Shown here piece by piece: positions 52,784-61,624 of a DNA stretch of 64,000 bases. Below the pieces are notes generated by a model, which saw only the letters and a program-made list of their open reading frames with translations, was not told the DNA's origin and made no database searches. The DNA is from Cryobacterium psychrophilum (GTDB taxonomy: Bacteria; Actinomycetota; Actinomycetes; Actinomycetales; Microbacteriaceae). The stretch spans positions 868,001-932,000 of the forward strand of contig NZ_SODI01000001.1 in the NCBI RefSeq assembly GCF_004365915.1, written 5' to 3'. A program made the position numbers and the translations under genes. The first letter of the stretch is position 1, and every line of letters begins with the position of its first letter.

Positions 52784-53419
52784 ATGAGTCCGGCGACGAG
52801 GATCGCGTTGCAGCGCTCATCCACCAGGCGCAGGATCACGATCGCGGCGAGAGTCTCCCTCGCGACCGGTGGTGGCGTGAACCAGCGGATGGTCAGCGAT
52901 GTCTGCGAGCAGATCGGGCTTCATCCGCACGCATTTCGCTCCCTGTTCCCGACCGATGATGTGCTGCTTGATGCGGTGAATGAGCTCCTCGTCGAGGAGT
53001 GCGCGGAACGGCTTCAGGGTGGAGTTTCGGCGTTCACTCCGAAAGGTGACGGTTCAGAATTCACTGAGGCTGCGCTGGCTCTCGCGAAGTCGTGGCCGCT
53101 CGATCGAAGCGCCATGATCATTCGCGCGGAGCGCAGATTTCTTGCGCTCCATAAAGGCGAGGGCGATCGGACGGTCACCGCTGCTGAGCGACGGTTCGTT
53201 TCGGTTCTCACCAGCGTGTTCAACGGACTCCTGCCGAAACTAGATCGCACGTTCAGCTGGAATCCGACTCTGGCCGTGCGCGTGATTCTCGACACCTGGG
53301 AGAGATCCTTCGAGGCCTGGCTTCTCGACGGGCACAGCGAGTCGAGCTTCTTCGAATCTCCCTATATCGCCAGGACTTTGCCTGCGTTGCTGGAACAGGT
53401 CAGCGAAAGGCGAACGTAG
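52784..53419 (+). CDS. TetR-like transcriptional regulator
   Basis: A 211-aa protein with an N-terminal helix-turn-helix of TetR type (NQRMVSDVCEQIGLHPHAFRSLF) and an all-helical remainder. ATG 52784 directly follows the GMC stop; the longer open frame inside the GMC gene has no homology. It probably fine-tunes the cluster in addition to the divergent PucR-type regulator. Confidence 0.8.
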   Translation: MSPATRIALQRSSTRRRITIAARVSLATGGGVNQRMVSDVCEQIGLHPHAFRSLFPTDDVLLDAVNELLVEECAERLQGGVSAFTPKGDGSEFTEAALALAKSWPLDRSAMIIRAERRFLALHKGEGDRTVTAAERRFVSVLTSVFNGLLPKLDRTFSWNPTLAVRVILDTWERSFEAWLLDGHSESSFFESPYIARTLPALLEQVSERRT

Positions 53420-53506
53420 TCGGGCAGCACCGCGGGGTGGCCACGAGGATGCATACCCAGATCGGAATGTGAATCAAGCGCACCCAGCCTGCGGCGGCTA
53501 GACGAA

Positions 53507-53549
53507 ATGCGGGTGTTCCACCCTTGAGGCTGGGGCTGAACACCCGCAT
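53507..53549. terminator. Terminator between convergent genes
   Basis: Perfect 12-bp arms ATGCGGGTGTTC (53507-53518) and GAACACCCGCAT (53538-53549) around a 19-nt loop, placed between the TetR gene (+) and the nuclease gene (-). Confidence 0.75.
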
Positions 53550-53603
53550 ATCCAGGCCGAGACGTGGTGCTGATTCGTGCACGGTCGGGAAGCCGGAGGC
53601 GGT

Positions 53604-54701
53604 CTAGCCTTGGTGCAGCTTCACGGTCCCTCGGATCGCCGCAGCATGCAGGTAGATTTCGTCGAGCGAGTCGATGGGGTGGCGGGTCTCGTTCTTGTCA
53701 CTATCAAACAGCCCGATGTACTTCTGTTTCTTGCTGTTGAAGTGCAGGCGTGCAATCGGTTTGCGATTGTTGTTGTCCAGCAGAATCGCGAAATAGGACT
53801 TGGCATCGCGGTGCGTGACTTGCTGGGGCTTGACGTCACTACAGGCGATTGCCTTCACAATCTGGTAGCCCTCGAGCTCCTCGAGAGTCGTCTCGATTTC
53901 AGTGTCGCGGTCCAGATCCTCTTGGGCGACCGGCTTGCTGCTGATCGCATCCGCACTCTCGTCAGCGATTGTCGAGTCGAAATTCGATCCGCCGAGAGCA
54001 GTCTTCAGCCTGGCGTTCACCTGATCATTCAGGAACTGCTTCGTCGCTTTCGTCACCAGCGACGTGAACTGCTCACGAACCTTCTGCGTGAACGCACCTT
54101 CATAGACACGGGTGGTGAAAAACCGAATCCACTCGTCCTGCGGTTCCGTGAACTGCGCAGCGATGGTCCGCTTGATCTGGCCAATGTACTTCAGCTCCTC
54201 CGCAGAACTGATGATGGAGTTGAGGTCGAAGACGTCCTTGGTCAACTTGCGGACTTCAGGGATCAACGTCTCGTCAATATCCAGAAGGTCAAGAACGAGG
54301 AACGGCTTCTCGTCCATCCGGTTGGGGGCGTCGAGGTCCGTGTAGAACTGATAAACCTCACCATTTGTGAGCACTGCGATACGCGCGTTCGTGACTGTGA
54401 AATAGCGGAAAAGCTGAGAGGCGTGTTCAATCCGGAGCGGTTCGATCGACTTCTTGCACTCGATCAGAATCTGAACTTCTCCCCCGCGCATGATGGCATA
54501 GTCGACCTTTTCGCCACGCTTCACCCCGACATCGGCGGTGAACTCGGGAACCACCTCAAGCGGGTCGAACACGTCGTAGCCGAGAATCGACGAGATGAAA
54601 GGCATGACGAACGCGTTCTTCGTCGCCTCCTCCGTCTGAATCCCGTCTTTCTGGTTCCGCACCTTCAGCGCCAATGCTGCAAGCGATTCCGCAAAATCCA
54701 T
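53604..54701 (-). CDS. Solitary HsdR-N-like nuclease
   Basis: A 365-aa protein whose N-terminal half resembles the nuclease domain of type I restriction subunit R: TEEATKNAFVMPFIS, then KVDYAIMRGG and ILIECKKSIEP, giving the D...ExK pattern of PD-(D/E)xK nucleases. No helicase, HsdM or HsdS gene accompanies it. The C-terminal half (EETLEELEGYQIVKA, KQKYIGLFDSDK) is a separate conserved unit of unknown role. ATG 54701 is preceded by GGGGGAAC. Possible roles are defence or DNA repair; unproven. Confidence 0.8.
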   Translation of the reverse strand: MDFAESLAALALKVRNQKDGIQTEEATKNAFVMPFISSILGYDVFDPLEVVPEFTADVGVKRGEKVDYAIMRGGEVQILIECKKSIEPLRIEHASQLFRYFTVTNARIAVLTNGEVYQFYTDLDAPNRMDEKPFLVLDLLDIDETLIPEVRKLTKDVFDLNSIISSAEELKYIGQIKRTIAAQFTEPQDEWIRFFTTRVYEGAFTQKVREQFTSLVTKATKQFLNDQVNARLKTALGGSNFDSTIADESADAISSKPVAQEDLDRDTEIETTLEELEGYQIVKAIACSDVKPQQVTHRDAKSYFAILLDNNNRKPIARLHFNSKKQKYIGLFDSDKNETRHPIDSLDEIYLHAAAIRGTVKLHQG

Positions 54702-54856
54702 TGTTCCCCCAATTGGTCTCGTCATCCCGACGATAGTAGAGACCACCGTCGATACGGCACATGACCTTCGACATGCCCTGCGCCCACTGCCCTCTCGGCC
54801 CCGCCGCGCCGCGCCGCGCCATGAAATCCCGGCACCCCTGCCGGACATGCCTCAGT

Positions 54857-55435
54857 ATGAGAGCTGTGACCGACACCGAGCGCGAGAAACGGATGTGCAC
54901 CCTCGTCGCGCTCGTCGCCGACCCTGTGCGCGGCTACCTGCACCGCCGCACCGACGCCGCGACGGCTGACGACGTGCTCGCCGACACCCTGCTGGTGTGC
55001 TGGCGTCGCCTCGACGCAGTGCCCGTCGACGCCCTCCCCTGGGCGATCGTCGTCGCTCGGCAGTGCCTCAGCAACGCCCAGCGCGCCGAGCGTCGCCGCA
55101 ACCGTCTCATCGGCCGCATCATCGCCATAGACCCGCCGCCGGCCGCTGCAGACGACAGCCCCGCAGCATCCACGGTCGACGGCACCACCGCCGTCGACGT
55201 CCGCGTGACCACCGCACTCGCAGTCCTGCGGCGAAACGACGCCGAGATACTGCGTCTGTGGGCGTGGGACGAGCTGACGAGCCCACAGCTTGCCATCGTG
55301 CTCGGCATCAGCGCGAACGCCGCGGCGATTCGCCTGCACCGCGCGAAGGCGCGCCTCAAGCATGAGCTGCTGAAATCCGACAACCCGGCCGGACATGTAT
55401 CCACCGACGGAGGGAGCACCGATGCACGACGATGA
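54857..55435 (+). CDS. ECF-type sigma factor-like protein
   Basis: A 192-aa protein with sigma region 2-like (VRGYLHRRTDAATADDVLADTLLVCWRRLDAV) and region 4-like segments (ILRLWAWDELTSPQLAIVLGISANAAAIRLHRAKARLKHEL). ATG 54857 was chosen since homology begins after it. It overlaps the next gene by 14 nt, the common arrangement for a sigma factor and its membrane partner. Confidence 0.88.
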   Translation: MRAVTDTEREKRMCTLVALVADPVRGYLHRRTDAATADDVLADTLLVCWRRLDAVPVDALPWAIVVARQCLSNAQRAERRRNRLIGRIIAIDPPPAAADDSPAASTVDGTTAVDVRVTTALAVLRRNDAEILRLWAWDELTSPQLAIVLGISANAAAIRLHRAKARLKHELLKSDNPAGHVSTDGGSTDARR

Positions 55436-56030
55436 CCGTGCGCTGCGCAATCAGCTGCGCGCCGCCGATCCGGCCCGCGCGCTGCCCCCTGCCTCGCCGA
55501 CGTGGCTCGACCACAGAATGGAGCAGATCATGACCGACCAGTCCCCCACCACCACGCCGGTCACCCCCAAGGCGCCGCGTCCCGCCTTCCGGCGATGGAT
55601 GCCGGTGGTCGGCGTCGCCGCCGCCCTCGCCATCGCCGCCGCAATCGTCGTGCCCCTCGCCCTCGGCGGCCCGGAACCCACCGTCGAGGCGCTGAAGCTT
55701 CCCATGGGCGGAGGCCTCGCGAGCGGCAGCTGCCTCGTGCTCGAGCCGGCGACCGTGGCCGCGCAGGAGCAGGCGTTCGCCGCGACGGTCCTGCAGATTC
55801 GGGGCGACACCGTTTTGCTGGAGGTCACGGAGCGTTTCGCCGGCGACGTCGCCGACCGCGTCGAGGTGACGCAGGTCAACGCGATGACCTCCGATTTCTC
55901 GGGCATGCCCTTCGAGGCCGGCCAGAACTACCTCGTCGGCGCACGCAACGGAACGATCACCAGCTGCGGCGTCACCGGGCCCGACAGCGCCGAGCTTCGC
56001 GCCGTCTACGACGCAGCGTTCCCCGGTTGA
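55422..56030 (+). CDS. Single-pass membrane protein, probable partner of the sigma factor
   Basis: A 202-aa protein: a cytoplasmic part of about 60 residues, one membrane helix (about 63-85, VVGVAAALAIAAAIVVPLAL), and an external domain with two Cys. The topology suits an anti-sigma factor, but no zinc-binding anti-sigma motif (HxxxCxxC) is present. AGGGAG precedes ATG 55422. Confidence 0.75.
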   Translation: MHDDDRALRNQLRAADPARALPPASPTWLDHRMEQIMTDQSPTTTPVTPKAPRPAFRRWMPVVGVAAALAIAAAIVVPLALGGPEPTVEALKLPMGGGLASGSCLVLEPATVAAQEQAFAATVLQIRGDTVLLEVTERFAGDVADRVEVTQVNAMTSDFSGMPFEAGQNYLVGARNGTITSCGVTGPDSAELRAVYDAAFPG

Positions 56031-56296
<266 letters not shown>

Positions 56297-56334
56297 AACG
56301 CGGTGGCCCGTCTCAGAAGACGGGCCACCGCGTT
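56297..56334. terminator. Terminator after the CHRD-domain gene
   Basis: Perfect 17-bp arms (56297-56313 and 56318-56334) around the loop CAGA. It is 33 bp beyond the CHRD gene stop; T residues follow on both sides, so it can work in both directions. Confidence 0.9.
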
Positions 56335-56366
56335 TTGTGCCCAGGAAAGGTTCCTGGCTGTGTTTA

Positions 56367-57044
56367 TTACTGCAGAACGCCGCAGGCGGCCGGGTCCGTG
56401 GCTTCTGCCGGAAGGTCCGGGTTGAGTTCGCTCGCACCGTGACTGAAGTCATACTCGTCATTGCCGTTGTAGTCGAGTCCGTGGATCACAACGACGCCTT
56501 CACCCTTGCGGATGGAATCTGCGATTTCCTTGGCCTTTCCGCTTCCCTCCACCTTGGTGATGCGGATGTTGTCGCGGCTGTAGTCATAACTGCCGGCGTC
56601 AGAAACAGGAAAACGGGCGACGTCCACGACGCTGGCCGGACTAGTGTCGCCCGTTGTGGTCAACGAAACGACTACCGGTCCGTACGCGGGAATGCCTTCC
56701 ACCGTGTTCAGATGGCCATCCTCGTTCGCGTCATCCCCTGGCAGGGTGGGGCACTCGTGCCGCGCTTGGTCGCCGAAGTGGATGTGTTGCGCGTGCGGAG
56801 CGTCTGGCGTTAGCCCGGAAGCATGCACTTCTACGTGCTTGATCTTCTGGTTGCGAACTACGACGGTTGCGGTTCCGAATGCCCCGGAACCGTTGAGCTC
56901 CGTAAGATTGGCGCTCAGTGTCACCGTTTTGTGGGCTCCGCTGGGTTCAGGACTATGTGCTTGAGCTGCGGTGGATCCGAGTGCAGCCGCAGCAAGTAAC
57001 GCAACGGTCGAGGCCCCGATAATCCCAATTCTGTATCGTTTCAC
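56367..57044 (-). CDS. Secreted CHRD-domain protein
   Basis: A 225-aa exported protein: signal peptide (RIGIIGASTVALLAAAALG, cleavage near AQAHS) and a CHRD domain (VTLSANLTELNGSGAFGTA, HAQHIHFG). CHRD domains occur in extracellular proteins of unknown function. GTG 57044 was chosen because AAGGAG lies 6 nt upstream; the ATG six codons earlier would place that site inside the gene. Ends in its own terminator. Confidence 0.88.
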   Translation of the reverse strand: MKRYRIGIIGASTVALLAAAALGSTAAQAHSPEPSGAHKTVTLSANLTELNGSGAFGTATVVVRNQKIKHVEVHASGLTPDAPHAQHIHFGDQARHECPTLPGDDANEDGHLNTVEGIPAYGPVVVSLTTTGDTSPASVVDVARFPVSDAGSYDYSRDNIRITKVEGSGKAKEIADSIRKGEGVVVIHGLDYNGNDEYDFSHGASELNPDLPAEATDPAACGVLQ

Positions 57045-57373
57045 GAATTTCTCCTTGGTCATAGGCCAACGAGAATGTCCCGTTGGTCATTCGCGGTTCG
57101 TAGCAGACTGTACATCGGTTTGGTGAATTATATGAGTTCTTCTCACACAAACAGTGCGCGGCGGGAGTGGTGCTGCACGTGGCGTCAGGCCACTTTGTCC
57201 GATCGTCATCGCGGCGTCGTCGAACCTACCGCAATGGATGTCCTTCCCCCGCAGCCACATGATTCCTCGACACCCACACCGGCTGGCAGTCGGTGTCGCC
57301 AGGTCGATGGGGTGAAGACGCGCAAGAATGGGAGGCATGTCGTCCGTCCGCGGCGACCGAATTGGAGCCCCGC
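57045..57373. other. Intergenic stretch
   Basis: Promoter space for the two divergent genes; no gene or clear element is seen. Confidence 0.5.
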
Positions 57374-57748
57374 ATGACTGAATCCGAGCTCGTCAACCTG
57401 TGGATCAAGACCCGCTGGCACATTATCGTGTCCCAGTTCGCCCCCACTTTCCTGCTCACGGCGCTGGTGGGCTTCTTTGCCCTGGGCCTGGCCACGGCAG
57501 ACCCGAGCGTGCGGGCCGCCGCCGCCGGCGTGCTGCTGGCCTCTGGCATCCTCGGCGCGCTGGTGCAGATCAACGCCGCCAATGAAGCTCTGGCGGTCAT
57601 CGCCGACCTACGAGCTGTGGATGGCATGTCAGCCGTCACGCGGCGAATCCTGTCAGCGGCACCCTGGGTGAACGTGGTGCGGTTCGTTACGCCGGCCGTG
57701 TTCGTCGTCGTCTACGTTGCCCTGCTCATCGCCCTGTTCGCCGGCTGA
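57374..57748 (+). CDS. Small membrane protein, function unknown
   Basis: A 124-aa protein with three hydrophobic segments (about residues 18-38, 44-64 and 98-122). It starts MTESELVNLWIKTRWHIIV at ATG 57374; the longer frame lacks homology and hydrophobicity. Not recognised. Confidence 0.7.
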   Translation: MTESELVNLWIKTRWHIIVSQFAPTFLLTALVGFFALGLATADPSVRAAAAGVLLASGILGALVQINAANEALAVIADLRAVDGMSAVTRRILSAAPWVNVVRFVTPAVFVVVYVALLIALFAG

Positions 57749-57904
57749 GGCAGCTTCGGTCAGGTTCTCGGCCATTTATCCTGACGTTCCACTGATGTTG
57801 TAACCGCGGTCACGGGGCCAGATGTCACGGATGTCGACGTGGAGTCTGCCGTGATGGTCGCTCTGGATTTAGCCTCAATACCGTTCAGTTAAGGGGTTTG
57901 CCGG

Positions 57905-57910
57905 TATGAT
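57905..57910 (+). promoter_or_regulatory. -10 element of the IS4-type transposase remnant
   Basis: TATGAT, 6 nt before the ATG at 57917. Confidence 0.45.
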
Positions 57911-57916
57911 TGGGGT

Positions 57917-58137
57917 ATGGCTCGATCTGGTTGGGTAAAGCCGGTCTCTGACCGCCGGTTGTCGGATTTTGTGTCGGTGGGCCTGTTGACGCGGGTGTTT
58001 CCTGCGGGTGTGGTTGATGAGGTGATTGCTGCGGCGGGGCGTACTGAGGTGCGTCAGCGTGCGTTGCCGGCGCGGGTGATGGCGTATTTCTCGATTGGGA
58101 TGGCGTTGTATTCGGAGGACTCTTACGAGGACGTATT
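57917..58137 (+). pseudogene. IS4-family transposase, N-terminal remnant
   Basis: The reading frame encodes the N-terminal domain of IS4-type transposases (RLSDFVSVGLLTRVFPAGVV, RALPARVMAYFSIGMALYSE, SYEDVF) and then loses homology at about 58137. The catalytic DDE domain is absent. Confidence 0.85.
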
Positions 58138-58232
58138 TCTGTCTTCTTCGTCACAGCATCAAGTGTCGTCATCACGGCACCTTTCCCGCCAGACCCAAGT
58201 CCAGCGCGTTAGGCCGGAAACACCGTTTAAGA
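58138..58232 (-). mobile_element. Probable end of a second insertion element
   Basis: On the minus strand the segment runs from CTGTCTCTTAAACGG to a start-like ATG ATG ACG (58175), opening MMTTLDAVTKKTEI before the IS4 fragment cuts it. This looks like the left end and first codons of another transposase gene; the family was not identified with certainty. Confidence 0.35.
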
Positions 58233-58813
58233 GACAGTCCCGATTCAGGTTGAGCCACCGGCCACACCAGGGACGACTCTCGCAACATGGGTCAGCGTGC
58301 CCGACACTGCGCTCGGCGATCCCTATCGACGCCCAGGGCGAGGGCCTGTGAATCGCCCTTGACTGCGCCGGGAAGGGGACCGTGACAGTCGACATGAGCG
58401 ACGGCACGTCGTCCACCTTCCAATGCACCTCGGACACAGTGTCGCACTATGGCAATCACTCCAACCAGCCTCACGGACAGTCAACGGTCTCGGTGTCCAC
58501 GACGGACGATGTTGTCTGGGGACTAACGATCTCGAGCGCGCCGCTCACCGACCCAAGTCAGGGCTGAGGCGACGTCACTGTGTCACGGACTGGGAGCACG
58601 CAGCAGCATCCACCTGTCTACGATTCGGTCCGATAGCCGTTGATTTTCGAAACAGCGACGCTATGTGAGCACGCAGGCGGTGCTGCAATCTGGTCCCAAC
58701 CGGCAGGGCCGAGAGTCCCTGAAGTCCCGTTCAGTGATGAATCGACAATCGCTCCGCTGCCCCGCGGGCACGGAGGTGACTTCGTTGATTCTGCGGCATT
58801 GGCATGTCATGCG
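58233..58813. other. Intergenic stretch with a possible gene fragment
   Basis: Positions 58382-58567 encode 61 residues, GTVTVDMSDGTSSTFQC and then STVSVSTTDDVVWGL, like the C-terminal end of a secreted beta-rich protein; there is an in-frame stop just upstream (58345). Nothing else is seen. Confidence 0.35.
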
Positions 58814-58837
58814 AATGTAGCAATGTGCTGCTACATT
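58814..58837. promoter_or_regulatory. Candidate GntR operator
   Basis: Perfect 9-bp arms AATGTAGCA and TGCTACATT with a 6-nt spacer, 45 bp before the membrane-protein/GntR operon. Confidence 0.7.
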
Positions 58838-58881
58838 ACTGTAGCGTTCAGGTGATACAAGAGAGTGAAGGGTCGCAGCGC

Positions 58882-59799
58882 ATGACGTGGTTGTATCTGT
58901 TGGTGTTCGGCTCCCTCGTCGCGGGTATTATTCTCGCGTTGGCGTGGTGGCTGATCTGGGGGCGCAGGGCCGGGCTGCCATTCGGTCCCGCTAGCGGCTT
59001 CACAATCACCGCGGGACTTCTTGCCCTGGTGGGTGACATCGTGAGGCGTCTACTTGACGCGTCGATTCTGCTGCCTTTCGACGTGCCGCGTTTCCTGAGC
59101 GATTGGTATTGGGACTACCGGTTCACTGTCCCGCTACTGGTAGGTATTCTCAGCGTGGTGTTCCTCGCATTCCCGGTTCATGCGCGTGGCGGGCGGGGTA
59201 CGGCGGAGCTCACCCGACGTTCGCCGATATCTTTCGCGCGAGCGAGGTGGTTCCTTGCCCCAGGCGTTCTCCTCGCCCTCATTCTTCTCATCACAGTCGT
59301 GGCGGGGGCAGCGTCTGAGCCAGACTCTGTGACGGGTCGCTACACGATGTACTCCGTGGATCTCGGCGGGGAGCGGGGAATGGGAACCGGCATCTACGGA
59401 TGGTTCTTCTCCATTCCGGCCATGATTCTCACGGGCATCCTGATCGTGATCAGCATCGTCGGCCTGTCTCTCATCGCCCGGCCAGCACTGGCCGAGGATC
59501 AGGAGCGAGATATCCGCGTGCGCACTATCCGCACCCGCAACATCGTCGTCGCAGGAACAGGCGCGCTGCTGTTGCACCTGGGACTCATCTTCAGCTCGCT
59601 CGCCGGGACCGCATCGATTCGAGCATGGTTCACTACCTCCGAGGGACCCGTGGCATTTTGGACCACGTTCTCCGCCCTCCAGCCTGTGTTCACTGCCGCG
59701 TCTATGCTGTGTGCCGCGCTCGGTATCGCACTCTGGGCTACCATCGCGCTGTCAGCCATTCCGTCGCGTCGCCGCGTGCCGGTCATGGTCGGGTCATGA
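58882..59799 (+). CDS. Polytopic membrane protein in a GntR operon
   Basis: A 305-aa protein with about seven membrane helices (first at residues 2-24, TWLYLLVFGSLVAGIILALAW without its last Trp). An ATG at 58882 preceded by GAAGG is preferred over the longer frame. It overlaps the downstream GntR gene by 4 bp (ATGA). Membrane proteins paired with YtrA-type regulators often belong to cell-envelope stress or export functions; nothing specific is recognised. Confidence 0.8.
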   Translation: MTWLYLLVFGSLVAGIILALAWWLIWGRRAGLPFGPASGFTITAGLLALVGDIVRRLLDASILLPFDVPRFLSDWYWDYRFTVPLLVGILSVVFLAFPVHARGGRGTAELTRRSPISFARARWFLAPGVLLALILLITVVAGAASEPDSVTGRYTMYSVDLGGERGMGTGIYGWFFSIPAMILTGILIVISIVGLSLIARPALAEDQERDIRVRTIRTRNIVVAGTGALLLHLGLIFSSLAGTASIRAWFTTSEGPVAFWTTFSALQPVFTAASMLCAALGIALWATIALSAIPSRRRVPVMVGS

Positions 59800-60182
59800 T
59801 TATCACCTTGTCCGGGTCCGCGCCACCGACGGATCAGATTCACGACCAGATCCACGGGCTGGTCGCGACCGGTCGGCTGGCGGCCAACGAACGCCTCCCC
59901 TCAGTGCGCCAGCTCGCCAAAGACCTCTGTGTTGCCACGGGTACCGTCGCAAAGGCCTATCGAGCGTTGGAAGCCGAGGGCTTCCTCGTCAGCCGAACCG
60001 GCAGCGGAACCCGCGTCAGCCCCACCGCGTCCACGACAGCCCGACCCGTGCTCGAAGCCGCCCGCCGCCTCGCTGGTGCCAGTACCCGTGCCGGCACCAG
60101 CCTCGACGACACGATTCGTATCCTCCGCGCCACCTGGCCGGTCGCGCCCGGAGCCGACACGACAAAACAGAACAGGTCATGA
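59796..60182 (+). CDS. GntR (YtrA subfamily) transcriptional regulator
   Basis: A 128-aa regulator with the winged helix of GntR: SAPPTDQIHDQIHGLVATGRL, then LPSVRQLAKDLCVATGTVAKAYRALEAEG. The C-terminal part is only about 50 residues, typical of the short YtrA type. ATG 59796 overlaps the upstream stop. It probably binds the inverted repeat at 58814-58837 and represses its own operon. Confidence 0.9.
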   Translation: MIITLSGSAPPTDQIHDQIHGLVATGRLAANERLPSVRQLAKDLCVATGTVAKAYRALEAEGFLVSRTGSGTRVSPTASTTARPVLEAARRLAGASTRAGTSLDDTIRILRATWPVAPGADTTKQNRS

Positions 60183-60429
60183 ACCCCGCCACCACCAGGT
60201 CAATAAGATGACAACCGGACTCCACCAGATAGTACGAATGCGCTAGCCGAGACCTCTGCGGACGTCCTGCAAGGGTTGGGCGGACGGGCGCTCCTGGTTG
60301 GTGTAGTTTACGGCTGGCCGACCGTGGAGTCCTCTGCCGCGAGAGCAGACAGCAGGAGGTGCCGGCCACGGAGCTGAAAACCCGCCAACGCGATGAGGTC
60401 CTCAACGTCGGCGGGATCCAGATACTCCG

Positions 60430-60591
60430 TCACTTGGAGAGGGCGTCGAGCAGTTCCGTTTTCTCGTGCATGATGCGCTCAAAGAGCGCGCGGGCACGGG
60501 TATTCTTATCCGCTTTGGCGGCGCCCTCTTCAACGGCCATCTTCACGACTTCCGTCTTCGAGCGGCGCCCTTGCGCGGCGAGAGCCTCCAT
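60430..60591 (-). pseudogene. Ribbon-helix-helix antitoxin, N-terminally truncated
   Basis: A 53-aa minus-strand frame: MEALAAQGRRSKTEVVKMAV continuing to LFERIMHEKTELLDALSK. RRSKTEVVKMAVEE is the alpha-2 segment of RHH/CopG-type antitoxins, whose DNA-binding beta strand normally precedes it. Upstream in frame is a TGA (60595-60597) preceded by strand-like residues, so a nonsense mutation probably removed the start. No toxin gene adjoins it on this strand. Confidence 0.5.
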
Positions 60592-60671
60592 GCTTCACAG
60601 CGCGTGTGGAGGCGAGGTGAGCGTGCGACGGCACCGTTTTACCTTTCCGATTGGCGAGGCGGTCGCGTCGT

Positions 60672-61049
60672 TCAGCGCTCTTCGCTGCCCAGCGCAATTC
60701 GGTCAGCGATATCGGAAACGTCATCAAGGCGCCCGGAAGCCACATCCATGATGAATTCGTAGGCATCATCATTGGACCAGGTCAACCGTCGTCCGTTCAG
60801 ACCGAGGAAGGCGATCAAGGCAGCGAGACTCAGCCGCTTGTTGCCGTCAATCAGTCCGTGATTGCGGGCCAAGGAATGCGTCAGCGCCGCGGCCTTCTCA
60901 TTGAGACTCCCGTAGGCGTCTCCTCCGAACGCGCTCGCGCGTGGACGGGCCAGCGCTGACTCAAGCAGTCCCTGGTCCCGAACCGGCATGTCTCCTCCAA
61001 GAACTCGCTGCCCAACGTAGAGGAGATCCGCGTAGGTGAGATAGATCAC
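60672..61049 (-). CDS. Doc-like (Fic-fold) toxin
   Basis: A 125-aa protein with the Doc/Fic motif HGLIDGNKR (in LARNHGLIDGNKRLSLAAL), and the Doc opening IYLTYADLLYVGQRV. Doc phosphorylates elongation factor Tu and stops translation. In Doc the motif is usually HxFxDGNKR; here Leu replaces Phe. GTG 61049 overlaps the antitoxin stop by 4 bp (GTGA). Confidence 0.9.
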   Translation of the reverse strand: MIYLTYADLLYVGQRVLGGDMPVRDQGLLESALARPRASAFGGDAYGSLNEKAAALTHSLARNHGLIDGNKRLSLAALIAFLGLNGRRLTWSNDDAYEFIMDVASGRLDDVSDIADRIALGSEER

Positions 61050-61249
61050 TTTCCGAGACGTTCAAGCGCTTCGGCGTAGCGCGGGAGCTGCTCGTCGAGA
61101 ACACTGCTCAGGAGGTCCTGGCGACTGTGATTCTCGACGTATTCCCGCACCGCCTGCTTGACGACGTCCTGCATGGATCGGCACTCATATTCGGCGCGTC
61201 GACGCAGGGCGTCCGCCTCAGCATCAGTCAAGCGAAGGGTCATTGGCAT
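61046..61249 (-). CDS. RHH-type antitoxin of the Doc toxin
   Basis: A 67-aa protein: MTLRLTDAEADALRRRAE then SMQDVVKQAVREYVENHS, a ribbon-helix-helix DNA-binding domain, and a C-terminal tail (LLSSVLDEQLPRYAEALERL) likely to bind the toxin. Starts at ATG 61249 or 61243 are possible, and a GTG at 61255. It precedes and overlaps the toxin gene, as expected for a type II pair. Confidence 0.85.
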   Translation of the reverse strand: MPMTLRLTDAEADALRRRAEYECRSMQDVVKQAVREYVENHSRQDLLSSVLDEQLPRYAEALERLGK

Positions 61250-61320
61250 GCACACATGGTATCACCGGTGACACCGTTGGCCACAGTGTCCCGGCGAGGG
61301 TTCGCCGACCGGTGGCATCC

Positions 61321-61563
61321 CCGCTGCTTGCGCTGAAGCCCGACATTCAGTTGACCCTGTTGATCGGCCGGTACGCCCAAATTCACTATCTGCCGTCGGC
61401 GCTGCACAACACGCTGACAGACACGGTGCGCAACTGTCAGCTATTCGTACCGCAGCGGTTTCCGCTCGTGCACCCGTCGCCGCTGAACTTCCGCTGGCAG
61501 GCACAGAACCCGTGGTTCGTCACCGAGGTGCTCCCGGAGCTGCGCACGCACGCCCACCGCCGC
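61321..61563 (+). pseudogene. Uracil-DNA glycosylase family protein, C-terminal remnant
   Basis: The frame encodes QLTLLIGRYAQIHYLPSA, LTDTVRNCQLFVPQRFPL and VHPSPLNFRWQAQNPWF, the C-terminal half of short uracil-DNA glycosylase family proteins with the HPSP loop. The N-terminal catalytic part is missing, replaced at about 61320 by DNA next to the antitoxin gene. No start codon belongs to it. Confidence 0.7.
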
Positions 61564-61624
61564 CCTCGACAACCCGATCGCCGACAGCCACCACCGTCGC
61601 GGTCCTTCCTGAGAGACTGGTGTC

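Noticed and set aside
58228..58237. TAAGAGACAG, resembling the end of a sequencing-library transposon adapter
   Set aside because: Only 10 nt match and the following bases differ; the flanks look like an insertion-element end, so adapter contamination is unlikely.
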